This document shows, in pieces, positions 36,632 to 46,496 of a DNA stretch of 64,000 nt. Position 1 is the first letter of the stretch, and each line of letters starts with the position of its first letter. Origin of the DNA: an uncultured Lachnospiraceae bacterium (GTDB taxonomy: Bacteria > Bacillota > Clostridia > Lachnospirales > Lachnospiraceae). The stretch spans positions 20,821 through 84,820 of the forward strand of contig CAJUJY010000010.1 in assembly GCA_910586555.1 (NCBI GenBank). The letters are read 5' to 3'. Both the position numbers and the translations under genes were made by a program. The notes under the pieces were generated by a model. That model was given only the letters and a program-made list of their open reading frames with translations, had not been told where the DNA came from and ran no database searches.

Positions 36632-38338
36632 ATGAAATTAAAAGGCAAAATCCTTGCCTTCTCACTAGTACCATTAATACTGCTTGGCATAAGCATGTTT
36701 TTAGTTGCAGCAGACAGGATTGCAAATGGTATTTATGATGAAGCATATTTAGGAATGAAAGCAACTACACTGGCGGTAAAAGATATCTTTGAAATTGGTT
36801 ATGAAGGTGATTACAGGCTTGATGAAAACGGGGATTTATGGAGAGGGGACAGTTTAAATATTTCACAAGCCTATGATATTGTTGACCATATTAAGAAAAA
36901 TACAGGGCTTGATGTAACTATTTTCTGGAATGACACCCGCATACTTACATCAATAACAGATAGCAAGGGACAGAGGCAGATTGGTACTAAATCATCTCCT
37001 GAAGTTTCTAAACATGTATTACAATATGGGGAATCTTACCAGGACAGAAATGTAGATATACTTGGTACAAAGTATATTGTCTATTATGCCCCTTTCTGCC
37101 AGCCTGGAACCAATAAAGTTGTGGGAATGGTCTTTCTTGGGACACCACAGCATACTGTTTCACAAATTATTAATAAAGTACGGCTTCAAATGTCTGGAAT
37201 TATATTAATTGGAATTATATTTGCTTCCATATTTGTATATATAATGGTAACAAGCATTGTTTCTTCCCTTAAAATGAGCATGGAATATCTTAATGGCATT
37301 TCTAAGGGGAATTTAAATATACATATCGGAAATAAAATCCTTAAGAGAAAAGACGAAATTGGAAATCTTGGGCAAAGTATTGTAAATTTACAAGATAAAC
37401 TAAAAGCTATTATTGTTGGAATACGCACAAAAAGCCAAGATGTATACCTGGAATCAGATATTATGAAAAACATTTCAAAGGATATCTACAATATAATGAA
37501 TGGAATAAACCGTTCTGTCCAGGATATTGCAAACAGTTGCAGCCACCAGTCAGAAGATGCTGCAAATGCAGGTTCGGATGTTACACAAATGGGAGATATT
37601 ATTGGATTTAATAATATAGAAATTACAAAACTTAATGATACTTCTGAAAATATCAAAAAGGTATCAGAAGAAGCAATGGAACAATTTAAAGAAATAGACA
37701 ATGTAATAAATGATGTACATGAATCTATACATTTCCTTTCAGAACAAACAGCGCTTACTAATGAAGCAGTTGCGAAAATAAGCTCTGCAACAGAATTAAT
37801 TACAAATATTGCATCACAGACAAACCTTTTATCATTAAATGCCAGCATAGAAGCATCAAGAGCTGGTGAATATGGAAAAGGATTTGCTGTAGTTGCAGCA
37901 GAAATCCAGCAGTTATCAAAACAATCCAATAATGCCGCAGCGGAAATAAAAGATATTGTAGAAGTGCTTAGCACACATTCTGCACAGACATTAGACAGAG
38001 TTATGGAAACAAAAGAAATGGTTGGAAAACAGGAAAAAAATATTTTAAATGCCAGTAAAAGTTTCCAGAATGTAAGAAACGGAATTTGTAAAACGGCAGA
38101 TATAATGGCAGGGATTATGGAAAATTCCAGGCAGTTAGAAGCTATAAGAATGGACACTGTTGCTATTGTCCAGAATTCGGCTGCAATTTCAGAAGAAAAT
38201 ACAGCCGGTGTTGAAGAAATTGCTGCTGAAATTGAAAATGTTTATACAGATATTGAAAATATATCTGCAAAAACAAAAAAACTGCATAAATTATCAGAAG
38301 AAATGAACCAGAGAACTGGAATATTTAATATTTCATAA
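36632..38338 (+). CDS. Methyl-accepting chemotaxis protein
   Basis: A 568-residue transmembrane receptor. Transmembrane helices lie at about 7-26 and 188-210, with a Cache-like sensing domain between (TIFWNDTRILTSI near 96-108). A HAMP domain (about 205-260) and a cytoplasmic signalling coil follow. The tip NLLSLNASIEASRAGEYGKG is intact (near 400). The start at 36632 follows AAGGGA; an in-frame codon at 36599 falls in the terminator. No other chemotaxis or flagellar genes are in the window. The 3' end overlaps azlD by six bases, convergently. Confidence 0.93.
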   Translation: MKLKGKILAFSLVPLILLGISMFLVAADRIANGIYDEAYLGMKATTLAVKDIFEIGYEGDYRLDENGDLWRGDSLNISQAYDIVDHIKKNTGLDVTIFWNDTRILTSITDSKGQRQIGTKSSPEVSKHVLQYGESYQDRNVDILGTKYIVYYAPFCQPGTNKVVGMVFLGTPQHTVSQIINKVRLQMSGIILIGIIFASIFVYIMVTSIVSSLKMSMEYLNGISKGNLNIHIGNKILKRKDEIGNLGQSIVNLQDKLKAIIVGIRTKSQDVYLESDIMKNISKDIYNIMNGINRSVQDIANSCSHQSEDAANAGSDVTQMGDIIGFNNIEITKLNDTSENIKKVSEEAMEQFKEIDNVINDVHESIHFLSEQTALTNEAVAKISSATELITNIASQTNLLSLNASIEASRAGEYGKGFAVVAAEIQQLSKQSNNAAAEIKDIVEVLSTHSAQTLDRVMETKEMVGKQEKNILNASKSFQNVRNGICKTADIMAGIMENSRQLEAIRMDTVAIVQNSAAISEENTAGVEEIAAEIENVYTDIENISAKTKKLHKLSEEMNQRTGIFNIS

Positions 38339-38650
38339 TAACATACATAGCATCTGTACCATAAAGGCTGCCATGCATGATACAACTGCTACCATAAGCA
38401 GGCTTTTTCTTTTATATGCAAAGAAAAAACCTGCTGCTGCCCCGGCAATCCCTGGTATAATCCCGTCTGTGGAATATATTACTGCCGGAAATGTCATAGC
38501 AGCAAGGACAGCATAAGGTACATAATATAAAAATGATTTAATAAACTTGTTTTTTACTTTATTTTTGCATAATGCAAATGGCAAAGCCCTTATAAGATAT
38601 GTAACACCTGCCATTACAGCAAGATATATAAAAAATTTGTCCGTTGGCAT
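38333..38650 (-). CDS. azlD: AzlD-type branched-chain amino-acid exporter small subunit
   Basis: A 105-residue membrane protein with four helices. It starts FFIYLAVMAGVTYLIRALPF, the usual AzlD opening with the conserved R-A-L-P-F. With AzlC it forms a branched-chain amino-acid exporter in the inner membrane. Its ATG overlaps the azlC stop. Confidence 0.9.
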   Translation of the reverse strand: MPTDKFFIYLAVMAGVTYLIRALPFALCKNKVKNKFIKSFLYYVPYAVLAAMTFPAVIYSTDGIIPGIAGAAAGFFFAYKRKSLLMVAVVSCMAAFMVQMLCMLL

Positions 38651-39375
38651 TACTCCTCCTTATCTTCTACAGGATATAAAACTGCACCTGCAAAAGATGC
38701 ACACACTGCACATATTATTATTGCAAAACCAGAAGATATATTATTAATAAATGGAATATATTTAAAACAACAGCTTAAAACTATAGCAATAATTATTACT
38801 ACAAGGCATTTATAATTATCCCTTGCCTGTGGAATAATTATTGCCATAAACATTCCATATATTGCTATTCCAAGTGCACTGCTTAAAACTTGTGGTATAA
38901 CTTCACCAAGAAGCGCCCCTGCTGCTGTACCTGCTGCCCACCCAATATATGGTATAATTATTAACCCTGTCATATAATACTTGCTTATAGTCCTGTTTTT
39001 ACCCGCTGCAACTGCAAATATTTCATCTGTAATGCCAAACCCTGTTAAAAGCCTTGCAATGGTATTAAAAGCTTTATCAGCCTTCTGTGCTAATGAAACT
39101 GACATAAGTGCATATCTTAGATTAATAACAAACTGTGTCAGTGCCATTTCAACAAAGCTTCCTGCCGACACCATAATGCCAAGCCCTGCAAATTGTCCCG
39201 CAGATGTAAGGTTTACCATTGAAATTAACAATGTCTGCCACCAGAAAAGCCCAGAATTAACACCCATAATCCCAAATGTAAAACTTACAGAAATATATCC
39301 AAGTGCTATTGGAATACCATTATGCATCCCCTTCTTAATATCTTTAAAATTATTTATCTTATCTGCATTTTCCAC
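38650..39375 (-). CDS. azlC: AzlC-type branched-chain amino-acid exporter large subunit
   Basis: A membrane protein of about 241 residues with roughly six to eight helices. Signatures are GIPIALGYISVSFTFG near 20-35 and TSAGQFAGLG near 60. I chose the GTG at 39375 because GGAGG lies six bases upstream; a frame opening at 39414 has no ribosome binding site. It is translationally coupled to azlD. Confidence 0.9.
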   Translation of the reverse strand: MENADKINNFKDIKKGMHNGIPIALGYISVSFTFGIMGVNSGLFWWQTLLISMVNLTSAGQFAGLGIMVSAGSFVEMALTQFVINLRYALMSVSLAQKADKAFNTIARLLTGFGITDEIFAVAAGKNRTISKYYMTGLIIIPYIGWAAGTAAGALLGEVIPQVLSSALGIAIYGMFMAIIIPQARDNYKCLVVIIIAIVLSCCFKYIPFINNISSGFAIIICAVCASFAGAVLYPVEDKEE

Positions 39376-39426
39376 AACAATCCTCCATACCAGGCAGATA
39401 TACGCAATCCACATCCGCCGCTAAGG

Positions 39427-40188
39427 CTAGATCTGCCCGCATATTTTATATTTTATCACTGCAAATGCCTCACGTAAATAACAATTTGGCAATGTAAAGG
39501 CAACAGTTTTTGCGCCAGCCCCTGATACATTTTTATAACCTTGTTTTTCTGCAATTTTTACAGCCCTGTATATATGGAAATTATTACTTACAATTACAAC
39601 TTTAGCAGATTTATTTCCAATAATATCCATGCTGTATTTTAAATTTTCACCAGTATTAACAGATATTTCTTCTTTAATAACCCTTTCTGGCTCTATACCC
39701 TTATTTATAAGATAATCCCTCATTGCCTGGCCTTCTGTTATATGCTCCCCTTTTCCCTGGCCTCCTGATACAATAACTTTGCACAAAGGATTATCCTTAA
39801 TATAACCAAGTGCAGCATCAAGGCGGTACTTAAGGTTTCTTGAAACTTTTGTGCCATTTACCCTTGCACCAAGTACAATTATATAATCTGCACCTGGTTC
39901 TGGTTTCTTAAAACCATTAGTTATTATTATAAACTCTGTTACAAATAATACAAGACATACTATAATTGTAACAGAATAAAAAACAGCTAATAAAGTCTTT
40001 GGAATTGTAATCTGCCTTTTACTAATAATATGTTTTAATATTCCTGCCCCAGCAAGCAAAATGCCAAGCACAAGCCAGAAATATGTAAACATATTATTAT
40101 TGCCGGTCCATAATATATAAACAAAAAAATACAATGTACTTGCAAACCCAAGTAAAGATAATATAACTGCCGCCATAAAAACCGCCAT
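39427..40188 (-). CDS. DUF218 (YdcF/SanA-like) membrane protein
   Basis: A 253-residue protein with three or four N-terminal helices (up to about 85) and a cytoplasmic or outside DUF218 domain: IIVLGARVNG near 104, VIVSGGQGKGE near 140, and SVNTGENL near 175. Family members such as ElyC/SanA act in envelope and cell-wall precursor metabolism. The GGAGG site lies only one base from the ATG at 40188, so translation may begin at the ATG at 40176. Confidence 0.85.
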   Translation of the reverse strand: MAVFMAAVILSLLGFASTLYFFVYILWTGNNNMFTYFWLVLGILLAGAGILKHIISKRQITIPKTLLAVFYSVTIIVCLVLFVTEFIIITNGFKKPEPGADYIIVLGARVNGTKVSRNLKYRLDAALGYIKDNPLCKVIVSGGQGKGEHITEGQAMRDYLINKGIEPERVIKEEISVNTGENLKYSMDIIGNKSAKVVIVSNNFHIYRAVKIAEKQGYKNVSGAGAKTVAFTLPNCYLREAFAVIKYKICGQI

Positions 40189-40248
40189 GCCTCCTGGTTA
40201 CCCACAGATTTTTTGCCACAGACACAATCCTGGCATTTATGTATACAG

Positions 40249-40953
40249 TTAGTAAATAAACTGTACCACTGCATATGCCTTGCCATCTTCCCCATCCAGT
40301 GAAACAAATGCCATATTCTTATCCTTATATACAACAGGAATAACCCTGTTTCCAAGAAGAGCCTGTTTTTTATATTCAACACGCAGTTCTTTTACCCTTT
40401 CATGTGTCCCCAGTGCAAACATTGCCATTCTTACATACTGTCCATTATTTACATGGTGGTTAGTGTCAAGATGGTATTCCCGTACAATAAACCCTTCTTT
40501 TTCCCTGCCATTTAAAGGCAGTTTTATCTTTCTTGGTGCATAATCCATTTCAAGGGGCTTATGCTTTCCATATACATCACCAAGCCCAGGTTCTATTAAG
40601 GCAGGCTTTCCTTTTTTTATATCCATAAGAACCCATGTTGAATTTGCTTTTATAATTGTCCTGCCATCTTCCCCTGTTATAAGAAAGTTCCTAAACCCCA
40701 TAATTTTATCATATCCATATGACTGTGTGCCAACCTCTATCCTTTCACCAAAAGAAGGATAATAACTGGCAATTATCTGCCATGAACTAAGAACCCACAT
40801 AATCTGGTTTTTAGTTAAAAACTCTATTCCAACCCCCAGATCTTCTGATTCAAAATTAGTACAATCCTGCAAATAATTAATAACTGCATCAAGGCTTAAA
40901 CACCCTGTCGCATCTGTTTCACTATACCTTACACGGCTTTTAAATGTATACAT
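40249..40953 (-). CDS. Acyl-ACP thioesterase
   Basis: Releases fatty acids from acyl carrier protein. It has 234 residues in a double hot-dog fold. The N-terminal half begins RYSETDATGCLSLDAVINYLQD (quoted here as RYSETDATGC) and contains NLITGEDG-like strands. The second half starts near EYHLDTNHHVNNGQYVRMA, where Asn, His and the later Cys/Glu positions are catalytic in FatA/FatB-like enzymes. Start at 40953 follows GGAGG. Confidence 0.88.
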   Translation of the reverse strand: MYTFKSRVRYSETDATGCLSLDAVINYLQDCTNFESEDLGVGIEFLTKNQIMWVLSSWQIIASYYPSFGERIEVGTQSYGYDKIMGFRNFLITGEDGRTIIKANSTWVLMDIKKGKPALIEPGLGDVYGKHKPLEMDYAPRKIKLPLNGREKEGFIVREYHLDTNHHVNNGQYVRMAMFALGTHERVKELRVEYKKQALLGNRVIPVVYKDKNMAFVSLDGEDGKAYAVVQFIY

Positions 40954-40968
40954 ATAACTTCCTCCTGG

Positions 40969-42750
40969 TTACATCTGGTACTGTGACATATACAAGTTAT
41001 AATAAAGCCCCTTTTTCTTAAGAAGCCCGCTATGGTTTCCTGATTCTTGTATGCCTCCCTTATCTATATACATTATCATATCTGCATTTTTAATTGTTGA
41101 AAGGCGGTGTGCAATAATAAATGAAGTCCTCCCTTTAAGAAGCCTTTCAAGCCCTTTTTGTAAAATTATTTCTGTTTCTGTATCAATACTTGAAGTTGCT
41201 TCATCAAGTATAAGTATTGCAGGATTAGCAAGCAGTGCCCTTGCAAATGAAACAAGCTGCCGCTGTCCTGCTGAAAGCCTGCTGCCACGTTCATTTACCT
41301 GTGTATTATAACCATCTTCCATATTTATTATAAAATCATGGGCACATACAGTTTTTGCTGCTTCAATCACTTCTTCATCTGAAGCCTCTTTATTACCATA
41401 ACGGATATTATCCATAATAGTTCCTGAAAATATAAAACTGTCCTGCATCATTACACCCATCTGTTTACGTAAGGAATTAATCTTTACCTTTGATATATCT
41501 ATTCCATCAACCAGTATTTCCCCACTATCTACATTATAAAACCTGCTTAAAAGATTTACAATAGTTGTTTTACCTGCACCCGTAGGCCCTGTTATAGCTA
41601 TGCATTGTCCATGTTTTACACTAAAATTAATATTCTTTAAAACTTCCACACCATCTTCATAGCTAAAAGTTACATCCCGGAATTCTACATCACCTGTTAT
41701 GCCTGGCATATCTGTAGCATCTGGACAGTCTTTTACATTTATGGGTTCATCAATAGTTTCAAAAATACGTTCAAGATATGATACTGCTGTAAGCACACTA
41801 TTATAAAAGTTTGCTATAGTATTTACTGGCGCCCAGAACCGGCTTATATAAGCTGTAAATGCAAATATAACACCAACCCCAATACCTGCACTGCTTTTAC
41901 CCATAATACCATAAACACCAGCTACATAAATAAAAGCAGTTGTAACAGTTGATATAATGTCTACAACCGGGCTCATTGCAAAATTAAAATATACAGCCCT
42001 AAGCCATGACTTGCGGTAAAGGCGGCTTAAATCATTAAAAATATCTGTATTTTTCTGTTCACGTACAAATGCCTGGGTTACACGTATGCCATTTATGCTT
42101 TCTGCAATATACGCATTAAGATTTGACTGTTTATTGCTCTGTACCTGCCATGCACGTCTTTGTTTACGTTTAATTATTATAATATAAGCTGCAAGTAATG
42201 GAAGCCCGCATAAACACACTAACGTAAGCTTAAAACTCATTGCAAACATAAATACCAGTATAAAAACCAGGTTGCATAAATCAGTTATTGTATTTAAAAT
42301 TCCATTTGACAGAAGGTCACTTAAACTATTAACATAATTAACAACACGCACTTGTATTTTTCCATGTGGGCGTTCATCATAATAACTAAAAGGAAGTTCC
42401 TGTAAATGTTTAAAAATATCTTCCCTTAACTGGTGTATTATATCCTGACCTATCCTTGTAGTTACACTTATTTTTATTCTTGTACTTATAACCTGGTATA
42501 CTACAATTATTACTGCCATTAAAGACAATAATACTATTTTATCTATATCCTTCCCTGGAATATATATATCCATCTCCATTTGTAAAAACTTTGGTATAAA
42601 CATACCAAGTGCAGAAGATGAAAGCATAAGAAAAAGCACTATACCCATTTTTTTCTTATAAGGTTTTATATATCCTGCAAGACGCTTAATCTGTTTTATA
42701 TCAAACTGGTCTTCTAAAGTTTCATCTATATCATAACGGTTTCTTGCCAC
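40969..42750 (-). CDS. ABC exporter subunit (membrane-ATPase), second gene
   Basis: A 593-residue half-transporter. Six helices span about 30-300. The ATPase has Walker A GPTGAGKTT, signature LSAGQRQ and Walker B ILILDEATSS. I chose the GTG at 42750, eight bases after GGAGG, since the longer frame has no ribosome binding site. It lies 42 bases after the partner gene and the pair forms a heterodimeric multidrug-type exporter, a common arrangement in Firmicutes. Substrate unknown. Confidence 0.92.
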   Translation of the reverse strand: MARNRYDIDETLEDQFDIKQIKRLAGYIKPYKKKMGIVLFLMLSSSALGMFIPKFLQMEMDIYIPGKDIDKIVLLSLMAVIIVVYQVISTRIKISVTTRIGQDIIHQLREDIFKHLQELPFSYYDERPHGKIQVRVVNYVNSLSDLLSNGILNTITDLCNLVFILVFMFAMSFKLTLVCLCGLPLLAAYIIIIKRKQRRAWQVQSNKQSNLNAYIAESINGIRVTQAFVREQKNTDIFNDLSRLYRKSWLRAVYFNFAMSPVVDIISTVTTAFIYVAGVYGIMGKSSAGIGVGVIFAFTAYISRFWAPVNTIANFYNSVLTAVSYLERIFETIDEPINVKDCPDATDMPGITGDVEFRDVTFSYEDGVEVLKNINFSVKHGQCIAITGPTGAGKTTIVNLLSRFYNVDSGEILVDGIDISKVKINSLRKQMGVMMQDSFIFSGTIMDNIRYGNKEASDEEVIEAAKTVCAHDFIINMEDGYNTQVNERGSRLSAGQRQLVSFARALLANPAILILDEATSSIDTETEIILQKGLERLLKGRTSFIIAHRLSTIKNADMIMYIDKGGIQESGNHSGLLKKKGLYYNLYMSQYQM

Positions 42751-42792
42751 AACTGCCACCTCCTTGTTATTAGTATTTACTTGCACAAAAAT

Positions 42793-44544
42793 TTATGTTA
42801 CTGCATTTCTTTTCTTTAACTCTGCTGCCATAGGATACTGGTGGTAATAAACTGCTGAATAATAGCCGTTTTTCTCCAAAAGTTCCTTATGTGTGCCCTG
42901 CTCTGCTATCCGTCCATTATCAAGCACAATAATTTTATCAGCATCCCTTATTGAAGAAATCCTATATGCAATAATAAATGTTGTACATGAATGGTTTATA
43001 TTTTCAAGCTGGCGCTGTATATAACTTTCTGTTTCCATATCAACAGCAGAAGTAGTATCATCAAGGATAAGTACTGATGGCTCTTTAATAAGTGCCCTTG
43101 CAAGTGAAATCCTCTGTTTCTGCCCTCCTGAAAGCCCTACACCTCTCTCACCAACCATAGTATCATAGCCATCTGGCATATTTTTAATAAAAATATTAGC
43201 ATCTGCCATTTTAGCAGCTTTCTTAACTTCTTCAAAACTACAATCTGGCCTTCCATAAGCAATGTTTCCTTCTATTGTATCAGAAAATAAAAATACATCC
43301 TGCATTGCAATTCCTATATTTTCACGCAACTGGTACATATCCAGGTCTTTAACATTAGTCCCGTCTATAAGGATTTCACCATCTGTAACATCAAAGAAAC
43401 GGCATAAAAGGTTAATAATTGTAGATTTTCCTGAACCTGTAGTGCCAGTTATACCTATAGTCTGGCCTTTTTTCACTTCAAAACTTATATTATTAAGGAT
43501 ATCTTCATCATCTGCTTTATATGATACATTATTAAATACAATATTTCCTTCAAGTTTCTTTTTTCTGACTGGATTAAGCGGTTCTTTTACATCAGGCTCT
43601 GTACTGTATGTAGCATATATTTTTTCTACAGATGTAATAAACCTTTGTATATCATTAACCCACCAGCCAGCCATACGCAGTGGTTCAGTAAGCATCCACA
43701 AATAACCATTTACTGCCACAAAATCCCCCATAGTCATTTCACTATTTACAACCATTATCCCTCCAGCAAGCATAAGGATAATACTAAGTGCATTTGAAAA
43801 AAACTCAAATACAGGTACATATTTCTTCCATATTTCTGCTGCCCCAAGTTCTGCATCCCTGTACTTGTCATTTTCAAATGTAAATTTTTCCATCTCATAG
43901 TCCTCTTTTGCAAATGCCTTTACTACCCTGTTACCACTTATATTCTCCTGTACATATGTATTAAGGCTTGAAAATGCATTGCGGCATTTTGTAAATGCTG
44001 GTTTTACACTTTTTGCCTGTAAATATGTAGTAATTGCCGCCAGTGGAAGAACTATTACCATACAGAGGGCCATTTTAAAATTTGTAACAAATATCATAAC
44101 CAGTGCAAATATAAAATAAAGTATATTTTCATAAACTGTATAAATTACATAAGCAACAAAATGGCGTATTGCGTCCATATCACCTGTCTGGCGGCTCATA
44201 AGATCACCTGTGCGGTTTTTATTATAAAAAGCAAAATCCTCTTGCAAAAGCTTACGGTAAACAATATCTCTCATACTAAATAAAACATTCTGTGAACTTG
44301 TTTCAAAAAGCACATGTGAAAAAAACCTGCATACCCCTTTAACAATTACTAATGCTATAAGGCATGCAACAAGTTTTAAAAGGAGCTTTGTATTTCCCTT
44401 GTTAATTACATCATCAACAATAAGTTTAGATATATACGGCCCTGCAAGAGCAGCAGCAGAAAGCATGGTTACAAGCAAAAGCCCTGCTGCCATACGCAGC
44501 CAGTATTTCCTTAAAAATGAATAAAACCATTTCATTGGTGTCAT
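42793..44544 (-). CDS. ABC exporter subunit (membrane-ATPase), first gene
   Basis: A 583-residue half-transporter with six helices and an ATPase: Walker A GTTGSGKST, signature LSGGQKQRISLARAL and Walker B VLILDDTTSAVD. In Walker B the catalytic Glu is replaced by Asp (LDD), typical of the degenerate site of heterodimeric exporters, while the partner has LDE. Start at 44544 has AAGGAGG; the earlier frame start is unsupported. It is divergent from an AraC regulator. Confidence 0.93.
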   Translation of the reverse strand: MTPMKWFYSFLRKYWLRMAAGLLLVTMLSAAALAGPYISKLIVDDVINKGNTKLLLKLVACLIALVIVKGVCRFFSHVLFETSSQNVLFSMRDIVYRKLLQEDFAFYNKNRTGDLMSRQTGDMDAIRHFVAYVIYTVYENILYFIFALVMIFVTNFKMALCMVIVLPLAAITTYLQAKSVKPAFTKCRNAFSSLNTYVQENISGNRVVKAFAKEDYEMEKFTFENDKYRDAELGAAEIWKKYVPVFEFFSNALSIILMLAGGIMVVNSEMTMGDFVAVNGYLWMLTEPLRMAGWWVNDIQRFITSVEKIYATYSTEPDVKEPLNPVRKKKLEGNIVFNNVSYKADDEDILNNISFEVKKGQTIGITGTTGSGKSTIINLLCRFFDVTDGEILIDGTNVKDLDMYQLRENIGIAMQDVFLFSDTIEGNIAYGRPDCSFEEVKKAAKMADANIFIKNMPDGYDTMVGERGVGLSGGQKQRISLARALIKEPSVLILDDTTSAVDMETESYIQRQLENINHSCTTFIIAYRISSIRDADKIIVLDNGRIAEQGTHKELLEKNGYYSAVYYHQYPMAAELKKRNAVT

Positions 44545-44661
44545 AGTTAATACCTCCTTTTTTATAATAATAGATAAGAGTATAACACCAGCATAAAAAC
44601 TATAATATAATAAACTTATCAAAAAATTGTATAAATCTATTATATTTTCCATAAACAAATT

Positions 44662-44690
44662 GTGTCAGTTTTGTAACAAAACATTATAAT
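44662..44690 (+). promoter_or_regulatory. Candidate promoter with GTTTTGT-A-ACAAAAC palindrome
   Basis: TATAAT (44685-44690) lies 17 bases from GTGTCA (44662-44667). A perfect inverted repeat GTTTTGTAACAAAAC (44668-44682) fills the spacer, between the AraC gene and the divergent exporter. It is a plausible operator for the AraC protein or another regulator. Confidence 0.45.
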
Positions 44691-44785
44691 ACCTGTACTT
44701 TTTTTAAAAAATATCCTATACTAGACGTTAAGCAAAAAATGCTGCCTGAATGGTAAAGTTAAATAATACCGGAATGGGGGATAAC

Positions 44786-45805
44786 ATGAAAAATTTATAT
44801 GAATACGACGACAGGCTTAATGCTCCCTTAGTGGCATTTAATTATATTGCATCAGATAATAATTTCCCTATACTGCCACATTGGCACTATTTTATTGAAA
44901 TTATACATATGCTTGATGGAAAGGCAGAAGCAGCATGTGGCAATTATGTATATACACTATATCCAGGTGATACAATAATATTTTTCCCACAACTGGTACA
45001 CTCAATAAATAAACTTTATGACAATTCCAGGCCTAAAGGCCCTGATAAATCAAAAACTGCTATAAAAACATATGGTAAAAGGTATATGATGATGCAGCCT
45101 AAGTATAATTTAGAACATAATTCAATAACTCCTGTGCCAGAAGAAAAAACACTTACAATAAAAGATAATATAAAATACCAGGTACTAAAATTTGATATGG
45201 GCTTTTTAGACACTATTACAAATTATAAAACAAAGTTTCTTAAAATATCCAGCCTTGCATATGCTAAAAACCCTGAATATATTTATTTCCCTAAAGAAGT
45301 GCTAGAAGGGCTTCCTGTATATGAAATATTTGATACCTGTATAAAAGAACTTGCTGCTAAAAATTATGGATATGACATTGTAGCTTGTTCAAATATATCA
45401 ATATTATTATCATATTTTATAAGGAACTGGGCCAGGCGCGGTCTTGACATAGATGAAGCAATAAGGACATCTTACCAGCAGACAGGTACATTTGAGGAAA
45501 TTACAGAATATATTGAAAAACATTACAATGAACCTTTAAAAATCAGCAGCCTTGCCGGAATGTGCGGGATGAGCTATTCTAATTTTGCAAAACTGTTTAA
45601 ACAGACATACAACCAGTCATGTAAAGAATATATAGAATTTATAAAGATTAATAAAGTAGAAGATTTACTTCTTATGGCAAATATAGATCTTACATATATA
45701 AGCAATGAAACAGGATTTGCAGATTGCAGCCACCTTATACGTACATTTAAAAAACTGAAGGGTATAACGCCTATGCAATGGCGCAATAAAAACATAAAAA
45801 ATTAA
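44786..45805 (+). CDS. AraC-family transcriptional regulator
   Basis: 340 residues. Residues 1-150 form a cupin-like ligand domain (PILPHWHYFIEI, TLYPGDTIIFFPQLVHS). Residues about 245-340 hold two helix-turn-helix motifs (LAGMCGMSYSNFAKLFKQT and ISNETGFADCSHLIRTFKK) and end TPMQWRN. I chose the ATG at 44786 behind GGGGG. Its divergence from the ABC exporter pair suggests it controls that pair. Confidence 0.92.
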   Translation: MKNLYEYDDRLNAPLVAFNYIASDNNFPILPHWHYFIEIIHMLDGKAEAACGNYVYTLYPGDTIIFFPQLVHSINKLYDNSRPKGPDKSKTAIKTYGKRYMMMQPKYNLEHNSITPVPEEKTLTIKDNIKYQVLKFDMGFLDTITNYKTKFLKISSLAYAKNPEYIYFPKEVLEGLPVYEIFDTCIKELAAKNYGYDIVACSNISILLSYFIRNWARRGLDIDEAIRTSYQQTGTFEEITEYIEKHYNEPLKISSLAGMCGMSYSNFAKLFKQTYNQSCKEYIEFIKINKVEDLLLMANIDLTYISNETGFADCSHLIRTFKKLKGITPMQWRNKNIKN

Positions 45806-45832
45806 AAGTAAATTAAGTTTGTATAACATTAA

Positions 45833-45861
45833 TTGACTTGCACATTATAATGGAATATAAT
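45833..45861 (+). promoter_or_regulatory. Sigma-A promoter of the DUF5662 gene
   Basis: TTGACT (45833-45838) and TATAAT (45856-45861) are spaced 17 bases. The promoter overlaps earlier in-frame ATG codons (45850, 45862), so translation must start downstream at 45904. Confidence 0.8.
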
Positions 45862-45903
45862 ATGGACACTTGCAGGATTTATAAACAGAAATGGATTGGT
45901 TTT

Positions 45904-46464
45904 ATGAATTTATGGAATAACTTTTTTGGACATCTTTCAACTATATTGCACCATAAAAAACTTGTAAGAGGGCTTTGTTTCCGGGCAGGGCTTTATAAAC
46001 AGGGTATAATGCATGACTGGTCAAAATACCACCCTGTTGAGTTTTTTACTGGGGTAAAATACTACCAAGGCGGTAAAAGAAGCCCAAACTTTGGTGAAAA
46101 AGAAGCCTTTGGATATTCGTCAGCATGGCTGCACCACAAAGGCAGGAACAGGCACCATTTTGAATACTGGATAGATTATTCATTAAAACCACAGGACGGG
46201 CTTAAAGGCATGCCAATGCCAGAACGCTATGTTATTGAAATGTTTTGTGACAGGGTTGCAGCAAGCAAAAATTACAACAGGGACTTTTATAATGACTCAT
46301 TCCCGCTTGAATATTATAAAAAGAACCAGGAACACTATGTGCTGCATCCTGATACAAGGAAACTTATTGAAAAATTACTAAATATGCTTGCACAAAAAGG
46401 GGAAGAAGAAACTTTTAATTATATAAGAAAAGAAATAGACTGGAAACACTCACGTAAATGGTAA
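45904..46464 (+). CDS. DUF5662 family protein
   Basis: A 187-residue protein. It starts MNLWNNFFGHLSTILHHKK and has GLYKQGIMHDWSKYHPVEF, then KYYQGGKRSPN and AWLHHKGRNRHHFEYWID, matching DUF5662. The H-D-W-S-K and HHKGRNRHH stretches suggest a metal-binding site, but no function is known. The start was picked because the promoter covers earlier codons. It is probably cotranscribed with the PAP2 gene, 32 bases on. Confidence 0.85.
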   Translation: MNLWNNFFGHLSTILHHKKLVRGLCFRAGLYKQGIMHDWSKYHPVEFFTGVKYYQGGKRSPNFGEKEAFGYSSAWLHHKGRNRHHFEYWIDYSLKPQDGLKGMPMPERYVIEMFCDRVAASKNYNRDFYNDSFPLEYYKKNQEHYVLHPDTRKLIEKLLNMLAQKGEEETFNYIRKEIDWKHSRKW

Positions 46465-46496
46465 ATAGCCACTATAAACTGGCTGGAGGGCTTTTA

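Noticed and set aside
45838..45903. Earlier starts for the DUF5662 gene
   Set aside because: They fall inside or before the -10 box of a good promoter.
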